Positions 7,057 to 15,877 of a stretch of 38,385 nt of DNA are shown piece by piece. The translations under genes were made by a program, and so were the position numbers. Origin of the DNA: Anaerolineales bacterium UBA5195 (GTDB lineage Bacteria; Chloroflexota; Anaerolineae; Anaerolineales; Villigracilaceae); assembly GCA_002412925.1 (NCBI GenBank), contig DHVZ01000038.1, positions 33,660 to 72,044 on the forward strand, read 5' to 3'. Under the pieces are notes generated by a model. The model did no database searches and was not told the origin of the DNA. It saw only the letters and a program-made list of their open reading frames with translations. Numbering within the stretch: position 1 is the first letter of the stretch; each line of letters opens with the position of its first letter.

Positions 7057-9219
7057 TCAATCCAAACTCTTTTCATTGCTTTCCTTTGCCAGGGTCACCT
7101 TAATCCTGGTGCCTTTACCTGGAACAGAATCTATCTTCAGCTTTCCACCGACCTGGGCAGCGCGGTAATACATGTTTTTGATCCCCATGCCTCCCGCCTT
7201 TAGCTGTGATGGGCTGGCGCCACAACCATCGTCCACAATTTCCAGAACGAAATTCGAGCGTGCCTCGCTGAGATTAATGGTCACAGCCGAAGCCCTGGCA
7301 TGTTTCAAGACATTGTTGAGTGCTTCCTGGGCAATGAAATATAGGGCAACCTGCTTTTCAATCGGCAGGGAGATGTTGTCTTCCGAGATAAAACGAGCCT
7401 TGATATCTGAGCGCCCTTCCACTGCCGCAAGCCGCTGATGCAATACCGAGGCAAGCCCGTCACGCTCGATGTTCACCGGCTGGAGACCATATAGGAAAAG
7501 CCGCATTTCCTTCAACGCCTGGCGCGCATTATCGCCAATGCGCGGCAGGACCTGGATCATTGTCTCGGTTGACCCGACCTCCAAGCCCGCTTTTGCCGCC
7601 TCGGTCAGGGCCACCAGGCCATATAGTTTTTGCGTCACTGAATCGTGCAAGTCGCGTACCAGTTTCTGCCGCTCGGCTAAAACGATTGCCAACTGACGGC
7701 GGCGATCGCCACTGACGTAATTCGCAACCTGCTCGGCAGCAATCGACAGGTTACTGATATCTTCGCGGGTGAATGGGTGATTTATATCTCGCGACAGGCT
7801 AATGATCCCAATCAACTGCTCATCCGAAATCATAGGAACGATCAATAATGAATTATTCGCGTGATGCTGCATTGGTTCAGGAACTCTCAAGTCATTACTC
7901 ATCACGGGTATCAAAAGCGGCTCATGGGTCTTGATGACATCTGCCACCAAGGGATCTTTGGATGAGATCATGTACATTCTATTCTGAGCCATGGCCGGAA
8001 GGCCATGATGAGCGGCCAGAAACAATTCGGCAGTTCCCGCGGCGCTATCTTTATCTGCCAGGAAAACAACTCCCGGATGACACTTGAAGACATGCATGAT
8101 GTCTTGCATGGTGACATTGATAAAATTTTCAAGCGTCTGTGTACGACTGGCAGCCGAGGAAATCGAATAGAGCAGCCCAAACATCTCATCTTGCGCCCGT
8201 TGGCGAGCCTGTTCACGCGCATGCCTCTGGGTAACATCGCGCCATAGTACCAGCCAGCCGATCTTGGCATCAAATTGATCAGCAAGGGGAATGGCAGTCA
8301 GGGTAAAAAACTTTTTATGACGAGAGCCGCTTAAATTTGCCTTGAGCTGGATTTCTTCACCGCCCGAACTTTCCAAAACGCTGTCCCAATTGCTAAAAAT
8401 CGCATTGACATCCTGCCCGATCAAGGCTTCTCGATCTCCAACGACCGATTCGGCCACGGTGTTCAAGTCAAGAATGCGATTTTGGCTGTTTACGATTGCC
8501 CAGCCATCGGGCATTTTCTCTACAACGGTTTCCCGCGAGATGGGCACCATTTCCAGCAGGCCGCGAAATAAAAATACATAAGCGATGATCGCACCCAGGA
8601 ATGACAGCGCCGTGATGTAAACCGCCAAATAATGCTGGAGAGGTATTTCCAACAGGCTTGCCTGCTGTACGACCATAATACAGAAATACCCCGCAATGAT
8701 CGAGCGCGACCATTCACGGACAGGATATATGCCTTGATAAATCCTGATAAAAATAAGGATGGAAAAGAATGCAAGGAACTGACCATAGATGGATACCACC
8801 CACATCCACTGCCCACCCGGGTAGATCGTATTCCCAATTATTTTATAGGACCACTCAGGCGGGCCAAGCCAGAGAATGCACAAGGTCAGGGTGGGCTGAA
8901 GCCCCAGCATGATGGCATTGATCGGCGTCAACCAGTTGACTCGCCTTGTATATTCAAGGAAGAAAACCAAAAGAGCCGTCAGCGCGGAAAGGATAAAAGC
9001 GTAGGTTAAGCCAATCAGGAGGCTCTGGATATTACGGACATACTGGGGGAAGCTAAAAAATGATCCAAACAAAAATGAGAAAGAAGCAATAATCAGGGCG
9101 ACTGCAAACGCCAGCAAACTGTTTTTCCCCTTAACTGCCCGGGCACGGAGTATTAAAACGATCAGCATCACTGAGACTGCTATCGAGAATAATATCGAGA
9201 AGTACCCAAATAATTTCAT
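7057..9219 (-). CDS. Membrane sensor histidine kinase (7TM-PAS-GAF-HisKA_3)
   Basis: The 720-residue protein begins with seven predicted membrane helices (about 5-222), as in 7TM sensor kinases. A PAS domain (about 232-335), a GAF domain (about 355-505), a HisKA_3 dimerisation helix with phospho-acceptor His525 in RDLHDSV, and an HATPase domain (EALNNVLKHA N-box near 635; VDDGCGA and GGMGIKNM further on) follow. All kinase motifs are intact. It pairs with the NarL-type regulator 9 bp downstream. The ligand is unknown; the GAF and 7TM parts could sense a small molecule or a membrane state. No strong ribosome binding site precedes the ATG. Confidence 0.92.
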   Translation of the reverse strand: MKLFGYFSILFSIAVSVMLIVLILRARAVKGKNSLLAFAVALIIASFSFLFGSFFSFPQYVRNIQSLLIGLTYAFILSALTALLVFFLEYTRRVNWLTPINAIMLGLQPTLTLCILWLGPPEWSYKIIGNTIYPGGQWMWVVSIYGQFLAFFSILIFIRIYQGIYPVREWSRSIIAGYFCIMVVQQASLLEIPLQHYLAVYITALSFLGAIIAYVFLFRGLLEMVPISRETVVEKMPDGWAIVNSQNRILDLNTVAESVVGDREALIGQDVNAIFSNWDSVLESSGGEEIQLKANLSGSRHKKFFTLTAIPLADQFDAKIGWLVLWRDVTQRHAREQARQRAQDEMFGLLYSISSAASRTQTLENFINVTMQDIMHVFKCHPGVVFLADKDSAAGTAELFLAAHHGLPAMAQNRMYMISSKDPLVADVIKTHEPLLIPVMSNDLRVPEPMQHHANNSLLIVPMISDEQLIGIISLSRDINHPFTREDISNLSIAAEQVANYVSGDRRRQLAIVLAERQKLVRDLHDSVTQKLYGLVALTEAAKAGLEVGSTETMIQVLPRIGDNARQALKEMRLFLYGLQPVNIERDGLASVLHQRLAAVEGRSDIKARFISEDNISLPIEKQVALYFIAQEALNNVLKHARASAVTINLSEARSNFVLEIVDDGCGASPSQLKAGGMGIKNMYYRAAQVGGKLKIDSVPGKGTRIKVTLAKESNEKSLD

Positions 9220-9301
9220 ATATTCGAAAGATTCACTGAAAAAAAGTTAGTCTAAACCATACGAAACCCCGGAACAGAATCATACCCTGGAGAATACTAA
9301 T

Positions 9302-9307
9302 ATTATA
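9302..9307 (-). promoter_or_regulatory. Candidate -10 box for the kinase/regulator operon
   Basis: On the minus strand this reads TATAAT, preceded by GTG, about 80 bp upstream of the kinase ATG. A weak -35 (TTATTA) is 16 bp further upstream. The stretch lies in the AT-rich gap between the TPR gene and the kinase. Confidence 0.5.
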
Positions 9308-9403
9308 CACGCAATTTTAATTCTAATAAGAGGCGGCGCTTATCAATTTTGAAAAACCACCCAAAAGTAATCATCCCCAAGCTGCCAGGTATGAAACTGG
9401 AGG

Positions 9404-11050
9404 CTACGACCGAAGCAAACGCTGAAAACCTTTGTCGGCATGCAGAAATGCAAAAATCGGGTCTCGCCGCAGCCAATCGATGCTTACTTGCTTTTTTCGA
9501 AGGGCAGTTTTCAATAACTTCAGCGAATTATCGCCATCTCTGGAGACTGCACGAAAACAAGCTACGACATAGTCATCCTTAAGAGTCAGTAATGAAGTGG
9601 CAAGCGAAACCCAATGGATGAACTGCTCCATCTCCCCCGATTTTTGGTAACAATCGGCCAGGGAAATTGCCGCCAAGGGATCATGAGAATCAATTTCGGC
9701 CGCGCGCGTATACGCGCAAATCGAATCTTCAAGTTGTCCCTGAAAAGCAAGAATGCTCCCAAGGACAATCCAGCCCAGCGATCTATGCGGAGATTTTTTC
9801 ACAGCTTTTTTGGCAGTTTTACAGGCTTTTTGAATATCGCCCAAATCACGATAAAGGAGGGAAAGTTGGCCCAAAGTCTCGCCATTCTGCGGTTCGAGCC
9901 GGGCAGCCTTTTCAAATGCCGAAACGGCGGCAGCCATCTTGCCTGAGTGCATATAAATTTTGCCAAGGTTTCCCCAAGCCTCGGGGTTTTTCTTTTCCAG
10001 GGCCAATGACTTCTGGAAAGCCGGCACCGCTTCCTCAAAGCGACTTCCTTCAGAGTAAAGGTTGCCCAATCTGAACCAGGCCTCGGCGCTGCGCGGGTTT
10101 AAACGGTTTGCCTTTCTGGCGGTATAAAGTGCTCGACGCGTTTCTCCCAACCTGGAATAGATTAAACTCAAATATAGCCAGGGGATAAAGCTCAGTGGAT
10201 CGACCCGCGCTGCCCCCCGGAAGGCTGAAATAGACTCTGCAAATAAACCAGCCTCATCATAAACCACCCCCAGCCCAATCAGCGCCCGGAATTGCAGATC
10301 GACCAAGCAAACAGCCCGGGACAGGAGACGCGCGCGGGAAAGCCTTTCACCCGCCCTGTCGAGGTCTCCTTTTAACCAATACAGATTCCCTAATCCCAAG
10401 AGCCGCGCCACACGTTCAGATGTCGAATCGGTGTTAGCGGGAAGTTGAGACAGGAGGGTTTCCTGCGATTTGATTTTCTCATCGATGTCAGCGATAGGCG
10501 CTTTGTTTAGACTCCTGGCCGGCCGAAGCGGGCCAACCAGAGCAGAAAACACCACTGCCGGGGCATCAATGAACTCGATAACCCTGTGCCTGAAGGACCA
10601 AAAATCCGGCGCGCGAAAAGGCAATTCAACTGATTCTTCCTCGGTCAGCCAGAATATCGCGCGGATTTTGTAATCCACCAGGTATTCCCGGCGGATATTG
10701 AGCGCTCGAAAAGAATTCCCGCCCGACCTGCCCCCTCCCCACTTTAGCCCGGAAACAAAAAAAACAGTCTTTTCGAGATCAGGCTGTTTTATCAACTCCA
10801 ACGGAAGATCAAATTTATCTTCGTTTACCAGGTAATGAACAACGTCTATCCCGATTTCAGAAAGCCTGGCATTCAGGATTCTCTCAACATCGGCTTGCAC
10901 ATACTCCGAGCGATAAACTGCCAGCAAGATGGATGGACGATCCCACTTTACCGCCAGTTCCAACTCGTCGAAAAGCATATCGACCCGGTCATCGAAAGGA
11001 TCGAGTGAATCTGACCGCGCGGATTTTCGAAGCGAGTCTGCCATTGACAT
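9404..11050 (-). CDS. TPR protein sharing the N-domain of the TPR-ParB fusion
   Basis: The 548-residue protein opens with a domain (about 17-165) clearly homologous to that of the ParB fusion at 644-4183. Shared signatures are DRVDMLFDELELAVKW, RPSILLAVYRSEY, TVFFVSGLKW and RAIFWLTEEE, ending in FWSFRHRVIEFIDAP. As there, the fold order resembles a P-loop NTPase but no Walker A is present. TPRs fill about 210-525 (AWFRLGNLYSEGSRFEEAVPAFQKSL and others). No ParB domain, signal peptide or membrane helix is seen, so it is probably cytosolic and scaffolding. It could share a partner, such as the ATPase at 4176-5438, with the ParB fusion (inference). The ATG at 11050 lacks a good ribosome binding site; an ATG two codons later is possible. 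Confidence 0.8.
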   Translation of the reverse strand: MSMADSLRKSARSDSLDPFDDRVDMLFDELELAVKWDRPSILLAVYRSEYVQADVERILNARLSEIGIDVVHYLVNEDKFDLPLELIKQPDLEKTVFFVSGLKWGGGRSGGNSFRALNIRREYLVDYKIRAIFWLTEEESVELPFRAPDFWSFRHRVIEFIDAPAVVFSALVGPLRPARSLNKAPIADIDEKIKSQETLLSQLPANTDSTSERVARLLGLGNLYWLKGDLDRAGERLSRARLLSRAVCLVDLQFRALIGLGVVYDEAGLFAESISAFRGAARVDPLSFIPWLYLSLIYSRLGETRRALYTARKANRLNPRSAEAWFRLGNLYSEGSRFEEAVPAFQKSLALEKKNPEAWGNLGKIYMHSGKMAAAVSAFEKAARLEPQNGETLGQLSLLYRDLGDIQKACKTAKKAVKKSPHRSLGWIVLGSILAFQGQLEDSICAYTRAAEIDSHDPLAAISLADCYQKSGEMEQFIHWVSLATSLLTLKDDYVVACFRAVSRDGDNSLKLLKTALRKKQVSIDWLRRDPIFAFLHADKGFQRLLRS

Positions 11051-11082
11051 AAAGGTGGAGCGCCGGACATGCTGTGACAGTT

Positions 11083-11088
11083 ATTATA
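11083..11088 (-). promoter_or_regulatory. Candidate -10 box upstream of the TPR gene
   Basis: The minus strand reads TGTATAAT, the same form as the box upstream of the kinase gene at 9302-9307. It lies 33 bp before the TPR ATG and just beyond the stop of the small upstream gene. No convincing -35 is seen. Confidence 0.45.
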
Positions 11089-11101
11089 CATCAGCCGCCC
11101 C

Positions 11102-11311
11102 TTATGCGTTCAGGTAAATGGGAGGATCGATGGTGTAATCGATTTCTTCCTGACTAACCGACCAGCCCGCCCAGGCTTTGATCTGGTGAATGTAAAAAAA
11201 AGAATATTCAGCCGTCACGATGTCACTGATGCGGGCGGCTTTCGGAGCCTCCCCTGGCCTTGAACCTTGATGCAGATCATTCTTTTGCGAATATTTATTG
11301 AAATCAACCAT
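11102..11311 (-). CDS. Small protein of unknown function
   Basis: The start at 11311 is chosen because GGAAAGGAG lies six bases before this ATG, while the ATG 12 codons upstream has no ribosome binding site. The 69-residue product is soluble-looking, with a basic, polar first half and an aromatic/acidic end (EYSFFYIHQIKAWAGWSV, then EEIDYTIDPP). I do not recognise a family. It lies 51 bp upstream of the TPR/N-domain gene on the same strand and could be co-transcribed with it, although a second promoter seems to lie between them. Confidence 0.6.
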   Translation of the reverse strand: MVDFNKYSQKNDLHQGSRPGEAPKAARISDIVTAEYSFFYIHQIKAWAGWSVSQEEIDYTIDPPIYLNA

Positions 11312-11421
11312 TCCACGCTCCTTTCCAGAATGGTTAACTTTTATCATTCAATCGTCTTGAGAAAAATAACGAGAGTATGACAAAACGGGAAAGCTTACAT
11401 ATTCCGGCCCCAGATAGCAAA

Positions 11422-11452
11422 AAAACGGCCTCCCGCCAGGGAAAGCCGTTTT
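11422..11452 (-). terminator. Terminator of ppk2
   Basis: AAAACGGC (11422-11429) pairs with GCCGTTTT (11445-11452). On the minus strand the stem is followed by a run of seven T, 23 bp past the ppk2 stop. Confidence 0.8.
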
Positions 11453-11475
11453 GGAAAATTTTTCAATCGCCGGCA

Positions 11476-12429
11476 CTAATCCTTGCTATCAATCTTTGCA
11501 TCGACCGGCACGTAAACCTCAGGCACAAAAGTCTGGTCTGAAATGGGAGGGCGGACATAGCCCTGTTCCTTCTGTCGCGGAGGCAGGACGATCTTTTCTG
11601 GTGTCAAATCTTCGAAAGGGATCAGGCTGAGCAGGTGGCGGATACAGTTGAGCCGGGCGCAAAGTTTATTATCCGCGTTGACCACGTACCAGGGAGCCTG
11701 CTTGATATCAGTGGAGGCAAACATCTCGTCTTTCGCCTTGGAGTATTCCTCCCAACGCGCCCGTGACTGGAGGTCCATCGGGCTGAGTTTCCAGCGCTTG
11801 GTTGGGTCGGCAATTCGCGCCTGGAACCGCCGCTCCTGTTCCTTATCACTGACCGAGAACCAATATTTGATCAGAATAATCCCGGAACGGACCAACATCC
11901 GCTCAAACTCAGGCACCGAGCGCAGGAATTCGGCGTATTCGGCATCCGTGCAGAAACCCATCACCCGTTCGACCCCGGCGCGGTTGTACCAACTGCGGTC
12001 GAAGAGCACCATCTCTCCAGCAGCGGGCAGGTGGGCGATATAACGCTGGAAATACCACTGGGTCTTTTCACGCTCGGTGGGCGCAGGCAGGGCCACCACC
12101 CGGCAAACACGCGGATTCAGGCTCTCGGTGATGCGCTTGATCACGCCGCCCTTGCCAGCCGCGTCGCGCCCTTCGAAGATCACCACGACCTTCAGCCCTT
12201 TGAAGCGCACCCATTCCTGCAACTTAACCAATTCGACCTGCAGGCGGCTCAACTCCTTTTCAAACCCCTTTTTATCGATCCTGATACTCTTTTCAATAGA
12301 ACCGGTGACCTCGGCTGGCTTCAACCCTGCTTTTGGCAAGGCTTTTGCCTTATCCGTTTTTTTGGGCTCGACAACGGCAGCCTTGCCTGTTTTTTGCTTG
12401 TCTTTCTTTTCCTTATCTTTTTTTGACAT
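11476..12429 (-). CDS. ppk2: Polyphosphate kinase 2 family protein
   Basis: PPK2 enzymes move phosphate between polyphosphate and nucleotides. The 317-residue protein carries the family Walker A (GRDAAGKGG, about 86-94), the catalytic MVLFDRSWYNRAGVERVMGF block (about 140-159) and the conserved SPMDLQSRARWEEYSKAKDEM segment. The first 45 residues are a Lys/Ala/Pro-rich extension outside the catalytic core, possibly a contact with polyphosphate or acidic partners. A GGGAGAG ribosome binding site lies five bases before the ATG. The gene has its own likely promoter and terminator and looks monocistronic. Nucleotide preference (GDP/ADP versus AMP) cannot be told with certainty; one catalytic domain of about 270 residues excludes only the two-domain class. 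Confidence 0.93.
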   Translation of the reverse strand: MSKKDKEKKDKQKTGKAAVVEPKKTDKAKALPKAGLKPAEVTGSIEKSIRIDKKGFEKELSRLQVELVKLQEWVRFKGLKVVVIFEGRDAAGKGGVIKRITESLNPRVCRVVALPAPTEREKTQWYFQRYIAHLPAAGEMVLFDRSWYNRAGVERVMGFCTDAEYAEFLRSVPEFERMLVRSGIILIKYWFSVSDKEQERRFQARIADPTKRWKLSPMDLQSRARWEEYSKAKDEMFASTDIKQAPWYVVNADNKLCARLNCIRHLLSLIPFEDLTPEKIVLPPRQKEQGYVRPPISDQTFVPEVYVPVDAKIDSKD

Positions 12430-12498
12430 AGCGCTCTCCCTGGCACTGGCCGATGATTCAGGAATAAACCATCATTAGAAAAACCATCACTTGTATTT

Positions 12499-12504
12499 AT
12501 TATA
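12499..12504 (-). promoter_or_regulatory. Candidate -10 box of ppk2
   Basis: The minus strand reads GTATAAT about 70 bp upstream of the ppk2 ATG, within the 173-bp gap after ybaK. The -35 region is weak. Confidence 0.45.
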
Positions 12505-12602
12505 CGTCGCAACGGTCCTTGGGAGCATCATCAAAAATATTCACCCTTGGTTCATGGTAAGCGTTTGCCAAAAATTTCGAAGGGAACCTCGTTCTCTTAC
12601 AC

Positions 12603-13094
12603 TTACTCCAAAGTCGTTAACAAGGCAGAGATCGGCGCGAAGCGTGCGCGGGTCAGCTCGGCCAGGTCTTGGGGGGCAAGCGCCAAATTCAGCCCGCGCT
12701 GACCGCCGGAGATGTGAATTTGGGCGAATTGCTGCGCCGAAGAGTCGATCAACACCTGGAAACCTTTATTGATCAAGGCCAACGGGGAAATCCCACCCGC
12801 CTGGAGACCAGTCAGCCCTTCAGCTTCCTTCTCCGTTGGCAGGCTGACCTTTTTCTCCCCGAGAGCCGAGGCCGTCAATTTCAAATCCACCTGCCCTGTG
12901 CCGGGGATGACTGCCAGGACGGGCTTTCCCGGCTTGGCGCGCAACACCACAATCGTCTTGAAAACCTGTTCAGGCGGGATCATCAAAATCCGCGCGGTTT
13001 CGAGCGCCCCCAGCTTTTCGGCAGGCGTCTCGAAAGCCGTGTATTTGACCTTTTTGGTATCCAATAAACGAGTGACATTATTAACAGGTGACAT
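12603..13094 (-). CDS. ybaK: Cys-tRNA(Pro)/aminoacyl-tRNA deacylase, YbaK type
   Basis: The 163-residue protein matches the YbaK/EbsC family, which hydrolyses Cys mischarged onto tRNA(Pro). Visible signatures are NNVTRLLDTKKVKYTAFE at the start, QVFKTIVV with the family's key lysine, VLAVIPGTGQVDLKLTASAL, and GGISPLALIN followed by HISGGQRGLNLALAPQDL. Length is typical. It lies 14 bp downstream of the DUF2721 gene and may be the last gene of the hyp operon. GGCAGGG lies upstream of the ATG. No key motif is missing. Confidence 0.92.
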   Translation of the reverse strand: MSPVNNVTRLLDTKKVKYTAFETPAEKLGALETARILMIPPEQVFKTIVVLRAKPGKPVLAVIPGTGQVDLKLTASALGEKKVSLPTEKEAEGLTGLQAGGISPLALINKGFQVLIDSSAQQFAQIHISGGQRGLNLALAPQDLAELTRARFAPISALLTTLE

Positions 13095-13108
13095 TTTGTA
13101 CCCTGCCT

Positions 13109-13516
13109 TTATTTCTTATCCTGTTCCCTTTTCTCCAAATCCTTAAGATGCAAATCCAATGCACCGACGGAAATCTGGATTTCGCGGATGGAGATGGTCA
13201 GCGAGACGACCATCAGCACCAGGCTGACGGCAAAGATCCACTTCCCAACCGTAACCCAGCCCAGGAACAGGGCAAACATGCTGACGACACAGAGCAGCAG
13301 ACTGGAAACCCCAAAAGCCTGCATATCGCGGATCAGGTTGATGCGGTAGCGCAAATTGGCTATCTGTCCCAGCAGGATTTCGTCCGGATCAGTTTTGTAG
13401 TTGGCATGCAGCTGGCGGATCAGGTTTGCCAAAGTCAGGAAACGGTTGGTGAAGGCCAACAGGAGCAGGGAAATGGCCGGGAAGAGGAGTGCCGGGGTGG
13501 TGAGATTGAAATCCAT
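13109..13516 (-). CDS. DUF2721 family membrane protein
   Basis: The 135-residue protein has one N-terminal hydrophobic helix (about 8-25), a cytosolic loop with RYRINLIRDMQAF, two further membrane helices (about 72-110) and a charged C-terminal helix ending LDLHLKDLEKREQDKK. This layout and the LxxRIxLIRD motif fit DUF2721, a family of unknown role. It lies between hypF (30 bp upstream) and ybaK (14 bp downstream) on the same strand, but there is no known link to hydrogenase maturation. Confidence 0.75.
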   Translation of the reverse strand: MDFNLTTPALLFPAISLLLLAFTNRFLTLANLIRQLHANYKTDPDEILLGQIANLRYRINLIRDMQAFGVSSLLLCVVSMFALFLGWVTVGKWIFAVSLVLMVVSLTISIREIQISVGALDLHLKDLEKREQDKK

Positions 13517-13546
13517 TGAGAATAACCCTTCCTTGCAACCCAGGTT

Positions 13547-15877
13547 TCAACCCCGGGTATTCAATCGATACGCAGCCACAGCCGCCTGTCCTAGCGCCAG
13601 CCCGCCATCGTTGGCGGGAACTTGCTGGTGGAAATGAACCGTAAAACCATTCTTTTCAAGCAGTTGAACCGTTTTGGCCAGCAAGACCATGTTCTGCCAG
13701 ACGCCGCCTGAAAGAACCACTTCAGACAGGTCATGCTGGTCGCTTAGTTTTCGGCAGACTTCTGTCACCATGCGCGCCAACCCGTTATGGAATTTGCTTG
13801 AAATCCTGTTGGCAGAAACGCCCGAAAGCGCATCCGCTATCAGGGCTTCAAACGCCGGTTTGGGGTTAACCAACCCATCCTGAACCTCGAACAAATAAGC
13901 GCCTCTTTCATCCGGGTCGACCAACGCCTCGAATTCAATGGCCGCCTGGGACTCGTAGTTGACCTTTTGGCGCACCCCCGCCAGGGCGGCAGCGGCATCG
14001 AACAAGCGCCCCACACTGGAAGTCAGCGGCGAATCGATCCCGTGTTCCAGTTGCGAGCGCAGCAGCGTGCGGTCTTCATAGCAGAGATCCTCGTGTGTGG
14101 GCAGCGCATTGTTCCAGTTGAGACCAAGGCTGTATAACAAGCCCAGGGCAGTCTGCGACGGACGGCGCGCAGCCGCCTGCCCGCCAGGGAGCAGGAATGG
14201 AGTCAGGTGCGCTGCCCGTTTATACTCGGCATAATCTGCGATCAGGAATTCCCCGCCCCAAAACGTGCCATCCTCACCATAACCTGCGCCATCGAAAGCC
14301 ACCCCGATGACAGGACGCAAACCGTCCAATCCGCGTTCGGCCATCAGCGCGGCGATATGCGCATGATGATGTTGGACACCAATCGCCAGGATCTTCTCGC
14401 GGTCCGCCCGCTCAAGGGCATAACGCGTGGCGAGGCAGCCAGGATAAAGGTCATGGACCATCGCCTGCGGTTGAAGCTTGAACAACCGCTCAAAATGCTC
14501 AACACCCTGTTCGAAAGACTTCAGCGTTTCGAGATTTTCCAGGTTGCCAATCCGGTGGCTGAGAAAGGCATAATTCCCATTGGTAATGCAGAAAGTATTA
14601 TTGAGTTCAGCCCCGACAGCCAGGAGCGGGGGAACCTCCCAGGGCAGGCGCACAGGGAAGGGCGCATATCCGCGCGAACGGCAGATCGGATAGGTTTTCT
14701 TGTTGAAAACACGCACCACCGAATCGTCCGTACGGAGATGGATGTCGCGGTCGTGCAGCAGGAAGGCTTCTGCCAGGTCGGCCAGGCGTTCGCGGGCCTC
14801 GATATTGTCGGTGCAGATCGGCTCCTCGGCCAGGTTGCCGCTGGTCATCACCAAAACTTCAGGGTAGCCTTTTTCCTTCTCGAGTAAGAGATGGTGGAGG
14901 GGCGTGTCAGGCAGCATGACACCAATGGTACGCTGTCCCGGCGCAATCTCACGGGCAATCATCGAAATCGAACGGCGGCGCAGGAGCACAATCGGATGAG
15001 CGGAGGATTCGAGCAGGACGCGCTCGGCATCATGCACATGACAGTGGCGCTTGACGGTTTCGTAATCGGGCATCATCACCGCAAACGGCCGATCGACGCC
15101 CAATTTACGGCGGCGCAACTCGGCAACCGCTTGCGGATTTTTGGCATTGCAGGCCAGATGAAAACCGCCCAACCCCTTAATGGCGACAATCTTCCCCTCA
15201 GCCAACAGTTGGCGCGTACGCTGGATCGCCTCGTCGCCAATCTGCATGATGAGCGTTGTTCCGCCCTTCTCGGTCTGGCGATATTGCTCCAGCCAGACTT
15301 TCGGTCCGCAGTTAGGGCAGGCCACCGGCGGGGCATGGAAACGCCGGCTGGCTGGGTTCTGGTATTCGGCAGCACATTCCGGGCACATCTCAAACGACGA
15401 CATGGTCGTCCCCGAACGGTCGTATGGGATTTCCCGGATAATCGTAAAGCGCGGGCCGCAATTGGCGCAATTGATAAAGGGATAACGGTAGCGCCGGTTT
15501 TTTGGGTCGAGCATCTCGCGCAGGCAGTCCGGGCAGAGGGCAATGTCTGAAGAGACCGGCTGAAAGGCGGCAGGGATGCTCTCCGAGTGTAGAATCTCAA
15601 ATTTCCCGTACCCCGTCCCGCTATGACTCCGCCGGGGAGGGCGTTTGGTAATCTTGATTTTCTCGATCCGCGAAAGTGGCGGAGCCTGTTCCATGATCGC
15701 GGCAGAGAATGCCTGCAAGTCAGGGTCACCCCCGTAGACTTCGATCTCGATCCCGGCGGACATGTTTTTCACCCAGCCGCTCAGGTGATATCGCTGGGCA
15801 AGGTTATAGATGAAGGGCCGGAAGCCGACGCCCTGGACAATCCCGCTAACAAGAATGTGCATGCCGTTCAGATTCAT
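13547..15877 (-). CDS. hypF: Carbamoyltransferase HypF
   Basis: HypF activates carbamoyl phosphate and passes the carbamoyl group to HypE for the CN ligands of [NiFe]-hydrogenase. The domains are an N-terminal acylphosphatase (GIVQGVGFRPFIYNLA), two zinc-finger units (CPDC..CANC and CPEC..CPNC), a YrdC-like domain (KGLGGFHLACNA), and a Kae1-like carbamoyltransferase domain with VQHHHAHIAALMAERG and a C-terminal LSGGVWQN. The start at 15877 gives 776 residues and an ATGA overlap with the hypB stop, implying coupled translation; an upstream TTG at 15904 would lie inside hypB. An ATG five codons further in is also possible. All four domains look intact. Confidence 0.95.
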   Translation of the reverse strand: MNLNGMHILVSGIVQGVGFRPFIYNLAQRYHLSGWVKNMSAGIEIEVYGGDPDLQAFSAAIMEQAPPLSRIEKIKITKRPPRRSHSGTGYGKFEILHSESIPAAFQPVSSDIALCPDCLREMLDPKNRRYRYPFINCANCGPRFTIIREIPYDRSGTTMSSFEMCPECAAEYQNPASRRFHAPPVACPNCGPKVWLEQYRQTEKGGTTLIMQIGDEAIQRTRQLLAEGKIVAIKGLGGFHLACNAKNPQAVAELRRRKLGVDRPFAVMMPDYETVKRHCHVHDAERVLLESSAHPIVLLRRRSISMIAREIAPGQRTIGVMLPDTPLHHLLLEKEKGYPEVLVMTSGNLAEEPICTDNIEARERLADLAEAFLLHDRDIHLRTDDSVVRVFNKKTYPICRSRGYAPFPVRLPWEVPPLLAVGAELNNTFCITNGNYAFLSHRIGNLENLETLKSFEQGVEHFERLFKLQPQAMVHDLYPGCLATRYALERADREKILAIGVQHHHAHIAALMAERGLDGLRPVIGVAFDGAGYGEDGTFWGGEFLIADYAEYKRAAHLTPFLLPGGQAAARRPSQTALGLLYSLGLNWNNALPTHEDLCYEDRTLLRSQLEHGIDSPLTSSVGRLFDAAAALAGVRQKVNYESQAAIEFEALVDPDERGAYLFEVQDGLVNPKPAFEALIADALSGVSANRISSKFHNGLARMVTEVCRKLSDQHDLSEVVLSGGVWQNMVLLAKTVQLLEKNGFTVHFHQQVPANDGGLALGQAAVAAYRLNTRG

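Noticed and set aside
6511..7203. 230-codon plus-strand frame opposite the response regulator
   Set aside because: It is antisense to a textbook NarL-type regulator and has no similarity of its own.
14207..15550. Plus-strand open frames of over 200 codons opposite hypF
   Set aside because: hypF has all four domains on the other strand; these frames have no recognisable motifs.
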